64,000 nucleotides of DNA from Aplectana chamaeleonis (lineage: Eukaryota > Nematoda > Chromadorea > Rhabditida > Cosmocercidae). Location of the stretch: positions 124,001-188,000 of the forward strand of contig JAPDOI010000965.1 of assembly GCA_029168955.1 (NCBI GenBank), given 5' to 3'. The notes beneath the pieces were generated by a model, which worked only from the letters and a program-made list of their open reading frames with translations, made no database searches and was not told where the DNA came from. Numbering within the stretch: position 1 is the stretch's first letter; each line of letters begins with the position of its first letter. This document shows, piece after piece, positions 1-11,849 of this stretch. A program made the position numbers and the translations under genes.

Positions 1-120
1 CACTCCGAAACTTCCATTGTCAAAATAGGTTTATACAACTTAATGTCATCAGCGAATGCCAAACAGCCGACGTTGTTCAAGGATAGGTTTAGACCCAGTA
101 TCTCAAGGTTTTCTTCTCTA
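1..120 (-). pseudogene. CR1-like reverse transcriptase fragment (FADD motif half)
   Basis: Reading the complement from 120 to 1 gives a short open stretch containing [17 protein letters not shown] is the catalytic YXDD-type box of non-LTR reverse transcriptases, and the surrounding residues match the intact LINE at 1953-4739 (SAFADDIKIY). The fragment runs off the window edge. It starts just where the minus-strand RT fragment at 5089-5560 stops in the protein alignment, so the two may be halves of one element separated by a later insertion. No intact gene is present. Confidence 0.65.
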
Positions 121-142
121 GGTGCTGGCTGATTGTGCTGGT

Positions 143-349
<207 letters not shown>

Positions 350-542
350 TATCTTGCTCGTGTACGGCTACTGCACGGAACTACTATATCTACGTTATCC
401 TGGCTCGTGGTTCTACTATCGATCTGCTCATACCCTTGCGGCGAGGGATAACATTCAATACGTTTATATAAGCCGCCGTTGGAGGTCTATCTTTCCTAGC
501 ATCGTACGTTACACCTGTTCTTCCGGTGCTGTGCTGTTCTTC
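350..542 (+). other. Probable 5' UTR of the CR1-like LINE
   Basis: This stretch lies between the (TA)n tract and a TTAA-flanked MITE. If the MITE is removed at its TTAA, this sequence is directly followed by GTGCTATTATCTACA and the ORF1 start codon at 1051, as expected for a LINE 5' UTR. No gene of its own is visible. Confidence 0.45.
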
Positions 543-1035
543 TTAAAGGCAGTGTTCACGATGAAAAAAGTTTTTGAAATTCCACTAGGATTGGGTAGTG
601 GAGGGACACTCTGTAACGTTAACGTCGAAAGAACGCATGAAACCGAGCCAGGAAGAGCCTCAAAAGAGCCCTAAGTTGCAACTTCGAGCGCATTGAAAAC
701 CCCAAAAGCGCATCACACGCCCACCGACGTGAACAAATGAATGCTCGAGATCGTGAGATAAGCGATGATTTTCAATCATTAGCCCCGTTCTTTCCTTCAT
801 TCTCAGCTTCTCTCTTTACTCAGGTCAGCTCGCATAGATCGGCTGCAAAAACGGAAGTTACAAGCCTCGGACAACTCGTCCACCATGTTTCCTTAGCTCA
901 ATATTTGAGGGACCATAACTCCGTTCCCTGAAGGTCTTGTGCGATTTCAGAGATATCATTGGAATCAGCATGGGGCCGTTTTCAAGATAGGCGGGGAAAC
1001 AGAAGAACGATTTTCATCGTGAACACTGCCTTTAA
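543..1035 (+). mobile_element. TTAA-flanked MITE, family A
   Basis: The element is bounded by TTAA at 543-546 and 1032-1035. It has perfect 16-bp terminal inverted repeats, AGGCAGTGTTCACGAT at 547-562 and its complement at 1016-1031. There is no transposase inside. The TTAA flanks resemble the target duplication of piggyBac-type transposons, although a TA target cannot be excluded. Seven or more relatives occur in this window. This copy sits in the 5' UTR of the CR1-like LINE, 15 bp before ORF1. Confidence 0.85.
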
Positions 1036-1050
1036 GTGCTATTATCTACA

Positions 1051-1896
1051 ATGGTGGGAACTCGTGCTACGTCGAAAGCCGCCGCCGCTGCTATGACTAA
1101 TGGAGCACCCTCTAATGGAGCAGCCTCTGGTGCACCAGCTTCTGTGGATACTGTGGTGGATATGGTCCGTGGTGATGAGTCGCTGCCCAGTCACTTGAGA
1201 GATATGTTACTTCATTTGTATGACTCAAAGCTGCAGATGGATTATCTCGTTGTTAGGAATAGGGAGTTAGAGGCCAAGGTGGATTCACTTACGGCCGAGA
1301 ATGGGAGATTGAGAGATCTGTTAGATAAACGTCAGTCTGTACCAATTGTTGTGCCGTCTCAGAGTCCTGTTAATGCTGTTGCCACTGCTCCTGTTACTGC
1401 TGTGTCTGAATCCTCGTTTGAAGAACACGAGCGTAGTAGGTCTGTTGTCGTGTCTGGTATCACTGAGTCCGTAGATCAAGTGCCTTCCAATAGGATTAGC
1501 TATGATGCAGTTTGCATTCGTAATATTCTTGACCATTTGGGAGTCGAATGTCAACCCACTTCTATTTTTAGGATGGGCCGACCTAATCCTTCGAGGCCCC
1601 GGTTATTGAAAATTGTCATGCCTTCATCATTCTATAGCGGTCTGATCCTCCGTAGAGCTCACTGGCTGAAATCATTCACGAGGATGAAAGGTGTCTAAAT
1701 TGGACCCTCTCTTCCTAAAAGTGAAAGAGATCAGCTGCGAGCTCAGCGGCGTGCATCTAATCCTACTCCACACATTGTAGTAGGTTCTCCGATAACTTCC
1801 CAGTCGCCTACCACAGCTTCCCAGTTGCCTGTGTCTCAGGATATAGCCATTTCTATGCCTGCAAATCCAGCCACTCAGGGTTCGGGAAACTTGTAA
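1051..1896 (+). pseudogene. LINE ORF1 protein (CR1-like), one in-frame stop
   Basis: The first ATG after the MITE begins MVGTRATSKAAAAA. The low-complexity Ala/Ser/Thr N-terminus is followed by a leucine-rich, coiled-coil-like stretch at about residues 50-95 (LYDSKLQMDYLVVRNRELEA), typical of LINE ORF1 RNA-binding proteins. A TAA at 1696-1698 breaks the frame in a segment whose sense continues: FTRMKGV, stop, IGPSLPKSERDQLRAQRR. The frame ends naturally at TAA 1894-1896. ORF2 follows in another frame and is open across this stop, so the two overlap. The single nonsense codon suggests a recently disabled copy. No RRM or zinc knuckle was recognised. Confidence 0.7.
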
Positions 1897-1952
1897 GCCC
1901 TCTCAGGAATCCTCAATGCCATCTCTCATCTATCATAGCCAATATCCGGTCA

Positions 1953-4739
1953 GTGGTAAAAAATTCTGAGGCCTTGCTCGATCTCCTCCAAAAACTTGAT
2001 ACCGATATAATAGCTAGCACAGAAACTTGGCTTAACGGTGGAATCGATTTGGCTTCCCTCCTTGGTGATTGGTCTGCTCATTATGAGGTTTTAAGGTGCG
2101 ATCGAAGTCGTAAAAAGGGTGGTGGTGTTCTCCTACTGGCACGTAAGCTTTTCTGTCCTGTAACGGTGTTTCAAGAGTCTGCGCCGGATTCTTATGAAAT
2201 TGTGTGCTCTGACTTAGAAATTGACCTCAAACCTATCCGGATCATTTTTGCTTATCGAACTCCTAACTGCAGTGCATTTTTCACAGAACGAATGAATAAG
2301 ACAATCAGTGACCTGGTAGCGTGTAATTGGCCATCTATCGTTACTGGTGATTTCAACTTGCCTGATATCCAGTGGGATAACTGTTCGGCTGTGAGTTCAA
2401 TCTCCAGTGGCTTTGTTACTATGTGTACTACCCATAATGTGGTGCAATATGTCGAGGCTGCCACTCGTGGTGATCACATCCTTGATTTGGTTTTGAGCAA
2501 TGACCGAGACCTCGTTAGCTCCGTCGCAATTTTGCCCCCTTTGGGCTCTAGCGATCACTCCGCAGTTCAGTTCACACTCAACCTTCAAAAACAATCGGCC
2601 CCAGTTACATACAAAAGGAATTTCAAAAAAGTCAATTTCGATGCTGTACGTGACTATTTACTAAATGTAGACTGGTTCAGCTCCTTGCACGCTGCGGGTA
2701 GTGCTAAAGAAAAGTATGAACTTCTTGTTGCAGTCATGCAACACTGCATTGAAATGTTTGTCCCCTTTGAACAATTTACGGGAAGAAAACCAAAACTTCC
2801 TGCTCACTTAGCTAGACTTGAGCGTCTGAGATCGAGGGCGTGGTATGAAGCTAAACTCCACAATAGTAGTGAAAAGTGGGGCCACTTTAAGGCAATTAGC
2901 GAGCGATTCGTGCGGAAAATGAAAAAATTTAACAATCAAATCGAGAAAAAGGCTGTGGAATCTGAAGATCGACACTCTTTCTACAGGTTCCTCAACTCGA
3001 AACTTCAAGAAAAGCCACGTGTTGGAGTACTTTATAGCCCCGATGGCGTGATTCTGAGGAAGGATGATGAAAAAGCCGAGTTACTGGCAAGCGTTTTTGA
3101 AGAGGCCTTCTCTGAAGCTGCCGATACGTCGAGACATTCTGTTCCCGGCGCATTTGCCGTTATGAATGACTCATGCTGGTTCCACAGGGATGAAGTTTTG
3201 AATGAACTTTTACGATGGCCTAACTCTGGATCTCAAACCCCTGACGACATCCCGCTTAGTTTCATCAAAAGCGTCGCCAATGAGATTTCTAGTCCCTTAG
3301 AAGACATTTTTAATCTAAGTTTTATGACAGCTGAAGTTCCTCTGAAATGGAGGCACTCATTAGTTACTCCAAGACCAAAAAAGCCCCCGTTCACTAACCC
3401 GTCCAACTTCAGACCCATCAGTATTACATCTATTTTCTCGCGTCTTTTTGAAAAAATTCTCAAAAAACGGATAGTTGCACATCTCGACGATAACCATATT
3501 ATCTCCCCTCTTCAGCATATTATTTCCCCTCTACAGAAGGGCAAGTCTACGGTGACGGCAATGATAGAAGCGTTGAACAACTGGACAGCTTTCGTCGATC
3601 AAGGAAAAAGTGGGAACGTTGCTTATTTTGACTTCACCAAGGCTTTCGATAAGGTTCCCCATGATAAATTGTTGCAAAAACTTTCACTTGTTGGTATTCA
3701 TCCGCGAATTGTCTCATGGATTTCGTCATTTTTGACTGATAGGACGTTTTCTGTCCGCGTTAACTCGTTCTTTTCGAGCCCGCGACCCGTTCATAGCGGA
3801 GTCCCACAAGGAGGAGTACTTTCTCCCATCCTTTTCAACATCTACACGTATGAAATCGCGAATTTGATCACTCACTTCGGCACCGGGTTCAGTGCTTTTG
3901 CTGATGATATCAAAATTTATCATGAGCTTACTTCCCCTGGGGGCTGTGAATCTTTACAGCAATCAGTGAATGCTATCAGCATGTGGTCTCATGATTGGGA
4001 TTTGCCCCGGTCTAAGGAAAATATCAAAATTCTCCACCTCGGTGCCAACAATCATAACTTCAATTATAACATTGAAGGGACTCCCATTGTGATCACTGAT
4101 CAGATAACTGATCTTGGTTTCGTCATCACCGGGAGTCTTAGCTTCGATGCGCATTGTGAGGTCACGTCGAGGAAGGCTACTGTTGCAGTAAATAAGATAT
4201 TCAGAGCTTTGGCAACACGTAATCCATCTGTGCTGATAAGAGCCTACACCACCTACGTGAGGCCAATTCTTGAATATGGCACGCCGGTGTTTAATCCCAA
4301 CAAAGTGAAGGACATCAACTGTTTGGAGAAAGTCCAAGGCAACTTCACAAGGAAATTGTTTATTAGGATGCATGGTTTCGTTTATGGCCGCATACCCGAT
4401 TCCGTGCAGAGAAATGAGCTATTTCACTTGAAACCGTTATCCCTCAGAAGAGTAGAGAATGACTTACTTCTTCTACACAAGATCCTTTTTGGCGTAGATT
4501 TCGGTGTTAAACCTGAGGACCTTGTGACAACGAGAGAGTCAACCACTAGGGGTGGCCCCATCAAACTCCACCGTTACACATCATATCTCAACTGCAGGCG
4601 TCACTTTTTCATCAACAGAACTATACCCATTTTTGAGAACCTTGGTAGAAATCATTCCATTCCTTCCAACTACACATCATTCAAAAATTTCATTCGAGAA
4701 AATGTTGAGCTGGCTGATCGAACAAGTAGCCCTTCCTGA
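1953..4739 (+). CDS. Non-LTR retrotransposon ORF2: AP endonuclease plus reverse transcriptase (CR1-like)
   Basis: A 928-codon open frame encodes the enzyme that nicks target DNA and reverse-transcribes the element RNA. The N-terminal third is an APE-type endonuclease: ASTETWL near residue 24, GDFNLPDIQW near 132 and SDHSAVQF near 200. The RT domain follows: FRPISITSIFSRLFEKIL near 485, FDFTKAFDKVPH near 553, GVPQGGVLSPILFN near 616 and FADDIKIY near 648. The first codon here is GTG, and the frame stays open upstream over the ORF1 stop (NIRSVVKNSEALLDLL), with no ATG. Translation by reinitiation or frameshifting is therefore likely. A 21-nt duplication near 3506-3537 (IISPLQHIISPLQ) replaces the expected QHGF box, so activity is doubtful. 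Otherwise it is the only intact long pol ORF in the window. Confidence 0.9.
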   Translation: MVKNSEALLDLLQKLDTDIIASTETWLNGGIDLASLLGDWSAHYEVLRCDRSRKKGGGVLLLARKLFCPVTVFQESAPDSYEIVCSDLEIDLKPIRIIFAYRTPNCSAFFTERMNKTISDLVACNWPSIVTGDFNLPDIQWDNCSAVSSISSGFVTMCTTHNVVQYVEAATRGDHILDLVLSNDRDLVSSVAILPPLGSSDHSAVQFTLNLQKQSAPVTYKRNFKKVNFDAVRDYLLNVDWFSSLHAAGSAKEKYELLVAVMQHCIEMFVPFEQFTGRKPKLPAHLARLERLRSRAWYEAKLHNSSEKWGHFKAISERFVRKMKKFNNQIEKKAVESEDRHSFYRFLNSKLQEKPRVGVLYSPDGVILRKDDEKAELLASVFEEAFSEAADTSRHSVPGAFAVMNDSCWFHRDEVLNELLRWPNSGSQTPDDIPLSFIKSVANEISSPLEDIFNLSFMTAEVPLKWRHSLVTPRPKKPPFTNPSNFRPISITSIFSRLFEKILKKRIVAHLDDNHIISPLQHIISPLQKGKSTVTAMIEALNNWTAFVDQGKSGNVAYFDFTKAFDKVPHDKLLQKLSLVGIHPRIVSWISSFLTDRTFSVRVNSFFSSPRPVHSGVPQGGVLSPILFNIYTYEIANLITHFGTGFSAFADDIKIYHELTSPGGCESLQQSVNAISMWSHDWDLPRSKENIKILHLGANNHNFNYNIEGTPIVITDQITDLGFVITGSLSFDAHCEVTSRKATVAVNKIFRALATRNPSVLIRAYTTYVRPILEYGTPVFNPNKVKDINCLEKVQGNFTRKLFIRMHGFVYGRIPDSVQRNELFHLKPLSLRRVENDLLLLHKILFGVDFGVKPEDLVTTRESTTRGGPIKLHRYTSYLNCRRHFFINRTIPIFENLGRNHSIPSNYTSFKNFIRENVELADRTSSPS

Positions 4740-5070
<331 letters not shown>

Positions 5071-5088
5071 GATCGAGGGAAGTTCATA

Positions 5089-5560
5089 CGTATAAATATT
5101 TAAGAGAATTGGTGAAAGCAATCCCCCCTGGGGAACACCACTAAGGACTGCAAAGGGAGAGGAGAACGTACTATTAAGCCTGAAACTGAAAGTTCTGCCC
5201 GTGAGCAAAGCGCGAATCCAAGCCACTATACGCGGATGGATACACTCTACTTCTAGTTTGTTTACTAATTTGCGATGAGAAACTCTGTCAAATGCCTTGG
5301 AAAAATCAAGGTAAATAACATCCACACCTATATCTTTGTCCAGCGCACGCGTCCAATCATCAAGTGACTGCAGCATCGCCGAAATTGTGGATTTGCTCTT
5401 TTGAAAACCATGTTGGTGTTCCGAGATGATGGAGTGCTCCTCTAGATGAGCCATAATTCTTTTTTTATTACTTTTTCAAAAAGCCTTGCAAAGATAGACG
5501 TGATACTGATAGGCCGGTAATTTCCGGTACTTGAGGTGAGGTGATTTCTAATGTTTGTTG
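5089..5560 (-). pseudogene. CR1-like reverse transcriptase fragment (palm, N-terminal half)
   Basis: On the minus strand the fragment reads GNYRPISITSIFARLFEKVI, then after one frameshift near 5455 QHGFQKSKSTISAMLQSLDD, VIYLDFSKAFDRVSH and GVPQGGLLSPILLNIYTYEL. These are RT fingers and palm motifs of the same clade as the LINE at 1953-4739. It stops at YTYELPSIM, directly before the FADD box, and runs into (TA)n. The upstream edge at about 5560 loses similarity. It contains no catalytic FADD and is not functional. The missing next part resembles the fragment at 1-120. Confidence 0.8.
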
Positions 5561-6440
5561 CACCTCGAATGATGGAATGAAACGAGAGCATGCGAAAGAT
5601 TACGCATTCGGCACCCGCGCCGACATCCCTTTGAAACAGAGGTAAGCGTGCTCTAATTGCAGCACCGAAGCGCGACCGCGACACTTAGTGAGCCACAGCT
5701 CAATGCCACGTAGTATTCTTCATCCGTCCCAGCCTACTGCGCAGCGAAAACAGCCGCGCGCGCGGCGAAACGTGCCGAACGCGGCAGTCAGCTCGTCGCG
5801 CGCGCAATTTCGCATTGGGTCGCGCTCACGAACAGCTTTGAATTCAGCAAAACCGGTGTCTTAACGAATACCGAAGAAATACTGCCACATAATACAACTC
5901 GCAGTATGTGGTTAACAAATAGATGGCACAATACACATAACTGCCGCTTGAAAAGACGAAATCGAGGAAATTCTAAATATTTGGAGCAAACACCATTTAA
6001 CCGATGATCAGGAGACTATGTCCAGAATTTCCAAACAATACCTCCTATACATAAGTAGCGTTCGGAATGTTCTGCTTCGTAATGTTTTGAAGGAATTCAG
6101 AATAATTTACATTTTAATTCTAGTTTTTAATTCTAGTAGTCGCAATATAATTTTTGACCGAACATGTAATGAGTTATTTGGTATGTTTAACACCAATAAA
6201 AATTCCGTTCTTTGATCTTCAAAAAAAAGTTACGTCCATCATAGTCGATGATTCAGATTTGGCCAGCCCTGCCCGAGGCGGTTCATCAAGGAGCTGATGA
6301 CAAATTCTCAGCTTTTGATTGCTGGAAAGGACTGCGTCATGTGGGGTAGTCAACAACCAAAATATATTATAGTCCTTTAATAATCAGCGAGTAAACATCG
6401 GATCAGTTCGGCGGAAAATAAATGAATTTTTTGAGTCTTC
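5561..6440. other. No gene recognised
   Basis: A GC-rich patch (about 5700-5830, many CGCG) followed by AT-rich DNA. CGTCCCAGCCTACTGCGCAG at about 5727 is an inverted partner of the sequence near 7558-7580, so part of this is dispersed repeat. The short ORF at 6018-6215 has no recognisable domain. Confidence 0.5.
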
Positions 6441-6678
6441 TCAGGCGATTCTCGGCCCCGAGCCGCACCGAACAGGAACCGGAGCCGCCTGACAGTTCGG
6501 CTCGTACTCCCAATCTCCGGGCCACTGCTGTTGCTGTTTGGGCCAACCGGAATAGCCCGGACAGCAACAACAGTGCCCCGGAAAGCAACAGCAGTGGCCC
6601 GGACAGCAACAGGAGCCGACTCGCAGATTGGGAACACGAGGCGAACTGTCAGGCGGCTCGGAGCCGATAATCGCCTGA
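6441..6678. mobile_element. Foldback element, about 240 bp
   Basis: The outer arms TCAGGCGATT (6441) and AATCGCCTGA (ending 6678) are inverted, and the similarity continues inward through GAGCCGC/GCGGCTC and CCGCCTGACAGTTCG/CGAACTGTCAGGCGG. The centre holds short direct repeats of the type CGGACAGCAACA. The ORFs on both strands are shadows of this structure. It is probably a non-autonomous inverted-repeat element. Confidence 0.65.
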
Positions 6679-7965
6679 GTTGGGACCGAAACGCGGAATA
6701 AAAGTGAAGCCAAACCTGGAGCTCATCTGTCTGAGTAGCACATTTGGTCAAAACGCCGTTTAAAACGAAAGTCGTACCCTTTACTAAACTTCCAATAAAA
6801 TGGGTGGCTGGTTTTCTCAGTTGGGCGACAAGGTAAGGGGGGAGGCATGAAGCCATCTTTAGGGTGTTCAGAAAAATTGTCTTGGTTGGTGCACCCCTAC
6901 TTTAGCGTTCAACTGAGAGAACCCCTATGACCAGGTTTAGAGATGTCTTAAGCAGTTCCGAACATGGAATTGAAAATGTAATCGGAACAACAATAACTTG
7001 TATGAATTTTGTTCGAAACAGCGTTGCCGACCAGTACAACGCTGCCATTTCCTAGTGAGTTGCTTCAAAAGGTGCGTAAGCCTCCACAACGATTCGAGTC
7101 ATAATTAGGCTTTCTTGGATCGAACACGCTTATTTATACATGAGAAACATCAACTTGATAAGAATATGCTAATGTATAAATCGAAAATAGAAATAATATT
7201 CAATGGTTCATGGATAAGAGGACTTGTACATGAGTTCATAGAAGTCTCATATACTGTGCAGAAGTGCACAGCTTATCGAGATCTCGCCCACTTGAGACAT
7301 GGCTCCAGTGTTCTGGTAACTGAAACGTGTCTTCAAGATCAGGATGCATTTGTAAAGTCATCGTGCTAAGTAAAATAAAACGAATCCCATACCAGAGTTC
7401 TCTAGTTCCTGTTTAACCCCTAGTCGATTGCTGGAAATGCTTGGGTCGGAAGCTTAGCACCCTGGTCTACACTCTACCCATAATTCAAGGCTCCTCGACT
7501 CAGATGTGGGGAGCTACTGTCGCGCCCCAGTGAGATCTGTCAGCACGCGACGCTGGCGCAGCGCGCAGTAGGCTGGGACGAATAATGGGCATCCTGAACG
7601 CTTGCTACCCCTGATTGTTCGGTGGGCATCGGCTGCGCGCGGCGCGCGTCGCGTCTGGCTGGCGCATTGCCAACGCCACAGCCGTTCTCGCTTGTCATTC
7701 AATGACTCTTAAGTCTTCGCCCGAACTCTGACCCTGATTCATTTTCATGAACGGGATCAACTGTAAGCTGTTGTAATTTAAGCAACAGGATGAATACAAC
7801 AGGGAATATAGGCGAACACACCTAGCTAAATTTTTTCAGCAGTGAATAGGAATGAAAACGACATAATCACACAACGTTAACAGAATCTTAATGGTTAGAG
7901 AATAAGCAGTGAAGCTTGTATTGATATTCATCCCTTTCCAATACCACACGTGCAGATCACATTAC
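6679..7965. other. No gene recognised; dispersed repeat at about 7540-7700
   Basis: An 84-codon ORF at 7115-7369 (TTG start) has no recognisable domain. The segment 7613-7680 (GTGGGCATCGGCTGCGCG, then TGGCTGGCGCATTGCCAACG) is the inverted counterpart of 22190-22255, so this is an interspersed repeat present at least twice. Confidence 0.45.
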
Positions 7966-8416
7966 TTAAAGGCAGGGTTCTCGATAAAATCGGTTGTAAA
8001 GCTATCCTCAAGGAATTGTAGATCTGGCCATCACAAAATCGAAAATGTGTAAAAAATTGGAGAAAAAACGCTCAGGAACAAGTTACGGTTTGGTGTCCTC
8101 CCGCCCCCAAATATCGAGATTTGTGTAAAATCCTGCTTTGTTAACTTTTATTTTGCTTCTAAACTAATTTCTAAACATTTTTGGAGGCTACTGATTACTT
8201 TAACAGCAAAATAAAAGGCGGATAAGCAAGCATTGATAAAAATCGCGTTAATTAGGGGGCCGGCCGACACCGGTAATTAGCCGTTATACTTCGTTTTTGA
8301 ACGTTTTTCCCGCGAATTTCGGGGTTTTTTCACTTATTTTCACTTTTGTGATGACCAAATCTACATTCTCATGAAGAGAGCCCGGAAGTCATTTTTATCG
8401 CGAACCCTGCCTTTAA
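7966..8416 (+). mobile_element. TTAA-flanked MITE, family C
   Basis: The element has TTAA at 7966-7969 and 8413-8416. Terminal inverted repeats start AGGCAGGGTTCTCGATAAAA on the left and end TTTTATCGCGAACCCTGCCT on the right (one mismatch in 20). The ends resemble family A, but the interior differs. The right half recurs at 37,966-38,166. Confidence 0.8.
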
Positions 8417-9596
8417 TTTGGTTTCCGGGCATCTCGTTCCCGTCGTCCTCGCCACCACTCAGAACTTTCCAGCCTAGGTTGTTGCCTCTAATCAGCCCGA
8501 TTCCTTGTCACATGCAACATTACAGGGTCGAAAACGTCATTTCTTATCACTTGCACGTTTGAAAGACGCAAGTAACATACGAGGGGGCGTGTATGGTAAG
8601 TGCGTCTTTCGCAAAGAGACCACACAGACGCAAGTAACAAACCGTTTAGATGCAAGAAAGCTACTCGAATTGTTTATGACGAGTGCGTCTTTCACAACTG
8701 ATCGATTTCTCGTCGATAACCACTGCATTTCATTTTAAGTTCATGTGTTTCGCTGACAAGAAAACTTTCTCAGCTTTTCATTTTGTTCGTGTTTCTGCTA
8801 ACTATATTTGCTTTACTCTCTCTCACTCTCTCTCTCTCTTTGTGTATGAGTGTACGTGTGTATATATGTGCATATGCGATAGTATACATGTGTGTATAAG
8901 TGTTTATATGTGTATGTGTGTATGAGCATGTGTGTGTATGTGCGCGTATGTATATAGCCTAGATCCCTCATTTTGAGGCGGTCGAGATAAGTCTTATATA
9001 TAGGGCTTCTCATGTCAAAATTTCCTTATCACTAATATATTCTGCCATGACCGACCGCTCCGCTGCTTACTCCGCTCGGACTCATCCGGACAAGCTAGGC
9101 TATATGTAAGCTCTGGTGCAGCCGTAATGACCCGTTGATTTCGATTATCACCAGCAGCGGAGCGGTGGGCCTCGGTGAAATATAACTAGTGATAAGGAGG
9201 TTTCGACGAAAAAGCAACCGCTCCGCGCTGTGATAACCGAAAACATGAGTTCACTTGGAATGAAACAGAGTCTATGTGTGTAGATGTGAGTATGTGTGTA
9301 TGTCGGTCGGTCTGTTTTCTGGCTGGCTACAGCCGATCGAACAACTGTGACAGGGGCCTTGGGTGTGGTGTGCACTTCCACCGGCGGGCGGCTTGGCGAA
9401 AAGTGAAGCTGTGGGGCGCGCCACTCAAGCATCCACGCCTCCCCGCTTTGTAAGCGGTCAGCGTCAAAACAAGACGGTAGCGTACGATTGCTGTCTTGTG
9501 CTTACTGGAGTCGGGACATTGATCCTAGACATGACTTTCACACATCCTGGGCTTCTCAAGTATTCGCGGTGCTCGTGAAAAGTAGGGAAACCGCGG
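8417..9596. other. No gene recognised; CT/TG-rich microsatellite at 8813-8960
   Basis: At 8541-8700 there are several copies of GACGCAAGTAAC or GTGCGTCTTTC, a motif also seen in the tandem repeat at 14,316-14,447. 8813-8845 is CT-rich and 8846-8960 is a degenerate TG/TATG microsatellite. Nothing coding is recognisable. Confidence 0.5.
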
Positions 9597-9636
9597 AAGT
9601 GTAGACGGACGAGTATACTCGTCCGCGTGTACACTT
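9597..9636. repeat. 40-bp near-perfect palindrome
   Basis: AAGTGTAGACGGACGAG and its inverse around a GTATAC centre, with two mismatched positions. It could form a hairpin or cruciform. No promoter or terminator function can be inferred. Confidence 0.7.
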
Positions 9637-10707
9637 ACGCTTTGTCGGCGTCAAATCCAAATCTCAAAATCCACATATTACATAGAAATTCGTGCGAACC
9701 GCAATTTTACGCCCTGAAATTCGGTTTGAACTTACATAGGAAACCTGCTTCTTTCTTGTATACAGCGCAATGCAAAAGTATAGGTCCACTATAAATTTCG
9801 CATTTTCGCTAAATTACGATTCGCGCTTCACGAAAATACAAAACTCAGTTACGCACAGTTGCGTGTCCACGGTGAATATCGTCTCTCGAAAATTAAAACA
9901 ATCGGTAGCTCACTGCAGCATTAGCGTTAAAAACGTACAGAAACGGGTTTAGAAGAGCACTATGAGGCTATGGCCTTATAGGAGCTCATCTGGGCCTGTT
10001 TCTGTTTGATTTTTCGGCGCTATTGTTGCAATGAACCACCGGATTTTCGATTTGCGCCGGAAAAAAGACGAATTTTCTTGTGGACACTGCCTTCAACTCT
10101 GCTGATTTTGAAAGGGTAAGGAGACCTCCTGTTGGTGAAAGGTTCGCCGTGTGTGAAAATCACAGCGCGGACGATTTCCGACGCAACCACAGCATTTTTT
10201 GTGCCCGTTGATTTGATTTTCATTCATACCAAATGATAGATGGAGAGTAAACGTAGTGGTGAAGTGAAATTCGATACAAAGCTCGGAATAATAACCTTAC
10301 TAGGATTGCGAAAAATTTCATCCGTTTTTAAGTCCAATTTTCCGATCGGATGCACAAAATACTATCCGGTGGAGAAGTCCGGTTAAGCATAGAGTCTCTC
10401 AGCCTGAAATTTTTTCTTAGCCTGAATCGTTTTTATTCGACGAGTCGGTTTTGCGAATTCGGCTCTATCCGAGAACTCGATCGGGTGATTTTAGTCATCG
10501 GATGGAACGTACGCTGTCGTTCTCGAAGCCTAATTTTGGTTCGCATTCGCGGACAACGGCTGTCTCATTACGGAAGGATGATAATCGTGCTGAGACCAGT
10601 TGGTCCTGGCACCGTTCATTTTTCTCCAAGCACGATTATCATCGTGATGCGTAGTGCAACCGCCGTTGCCCGCAGTTGTGGACCGGAATTTGGCTTCGAG
10701 ACAGAAA
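9637..10707. other. No gene recognised; decayed MITE end and a hairpin
   Basis: TTCTTGTGGACACTGCCTTC at about 10,075-10,095 is a decayed right end of the TTAA MITE family. At 10,578-10,642, ATGATAATCGTGCT and its inverse AGCACGATTATCAT enclose about 36 bp and form a hairpin. The overlapping ORFs from 10,350 are not convincing proteins. Confidence 0.45.
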
Positions 10708-11152
10708 GTACAGTACAGGCCATAATTTTTGCGTTTTCCGCGAAAAAAGGCAAGAAAGCTTTTATCTTGACTCTGTTCATGATGGTCCATTTGAGAATCC
10801 GAAGAAATATTTGGAATCAGGATCGAGAGTACTCTCTTTTAGCATGTGCACTATTTGGCATACTTTGTACAAAGCATTTAGACGTAACCGCATGGACACA
10901 TTCGCTCATAAATGCCTTATTGCGAAATCGCGATTCGGGTTGATTGTTTCTTGTCTAATTTTGCATACATATCTTGTTGAGGATGGGAGCAATGTGTCAC
11001 TCCAGAAAAAAGAGCACACGATGCTGATTCCCAATATCTTTTTAGATTCCCAAATGGACCCTTTTGAACAGAGTTATGGAAAAAGAGCGAAAAAAATGCT
11101 TCTTAGCGTTTTTTTTTTGGCCAAAAACGTCAAAGTTATGGCCTGTCTCTGG
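10708..11152. mobile_element. Foldback element, about 445 bp
   Basis: The left arm, from ACAGGCCATAATTTTTGCG (10,714) through ACTCTGTTCATGATGGTCC and GAGAATC, is repeated in inverse on the right, ending AGTTATGGCCTGTC (11,146). The arms are imperfect, about 90 bp long, with a centre that is not repeated. No transposase is present. This looks like a MITE. Confidence 0.65.
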
Positions 11153-11849
11153 CAAACGGGGCAGCAGGAAGGAGGGCGCAGGGCAGGTTCACGTTCGGGC
11201 CCCACCCTTGATAGTCGAAAAGGGGCGTGTTTGGGTTAGAGCCTCCGTCCGTGCTCCGTCCGTTCAAAGCAATACGCTTCAGGGAAAACCAGCCACTTTA
11301 GTCCGAGGGGAAAGGCAGGTGGGTAGCCTTGCACGGGCGGTGACCGGCCTTGCTAGGGCTGCTCGTCCATCCTGACACTACGCCCTTACTGCCGCAAATT
11401 TTCATACTCACCCTTCATCCTGCCCTAATACGCCCTTGCTAGCGATTTCCCCAACACCCGTACTGCTCAAAAGTTCTTTTTTTTGCGGTCTCACCCAAGA
11501 CCAGGTTGTATTAGAGCGGCCTTTCGAATTTGCCGTAAATCCGAAATCGCTCCATTACAACCTGGCTCTTGAGTGAGTTCGCTGAAGAATTCTGGAGCAA
11601 CACATAATGAAAACTACAAGTATCAACAAATGCAAATTTATTTTTTGGATTCACTTACACAATATAGGTTTAACGTGTTACCAAAAAGCCTTTGAAGGCA
11701 CTTTATCATGATCTGATGTTTGAGATGCGAAAAGAAAACCGTGTTCTGGCAAACGCAATCAAGACTATAGACTATGTCAGAACACTACAACAGAATACAT
11801 GCATGACAACCACAAGGTTCACAAACTCTAAAAGAGTTAGTTTCAGTAT
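11153..11849. other. No gene recognised; hairpin at about 11,503-11,570
   Basis: GACCAGGTTGTATTAGAGCG and the inverse CGCTCCATTACAACCTGGCT bracket about 30 bp. The rest of the interval shows no recognisable feature. Confidence 0.4.

Noticed and set aside
6377..6856. 159-codon minus-strand ORF and its overlapping frames
   Set aside because: They are explained by the GC-rich foldback at 6441-6678.
10350..11239. Overlapping long plus-strand ORFs (197 and 187 codons)
   Set aside because: They overlap each other in different frames and lie largely in a foldback element.
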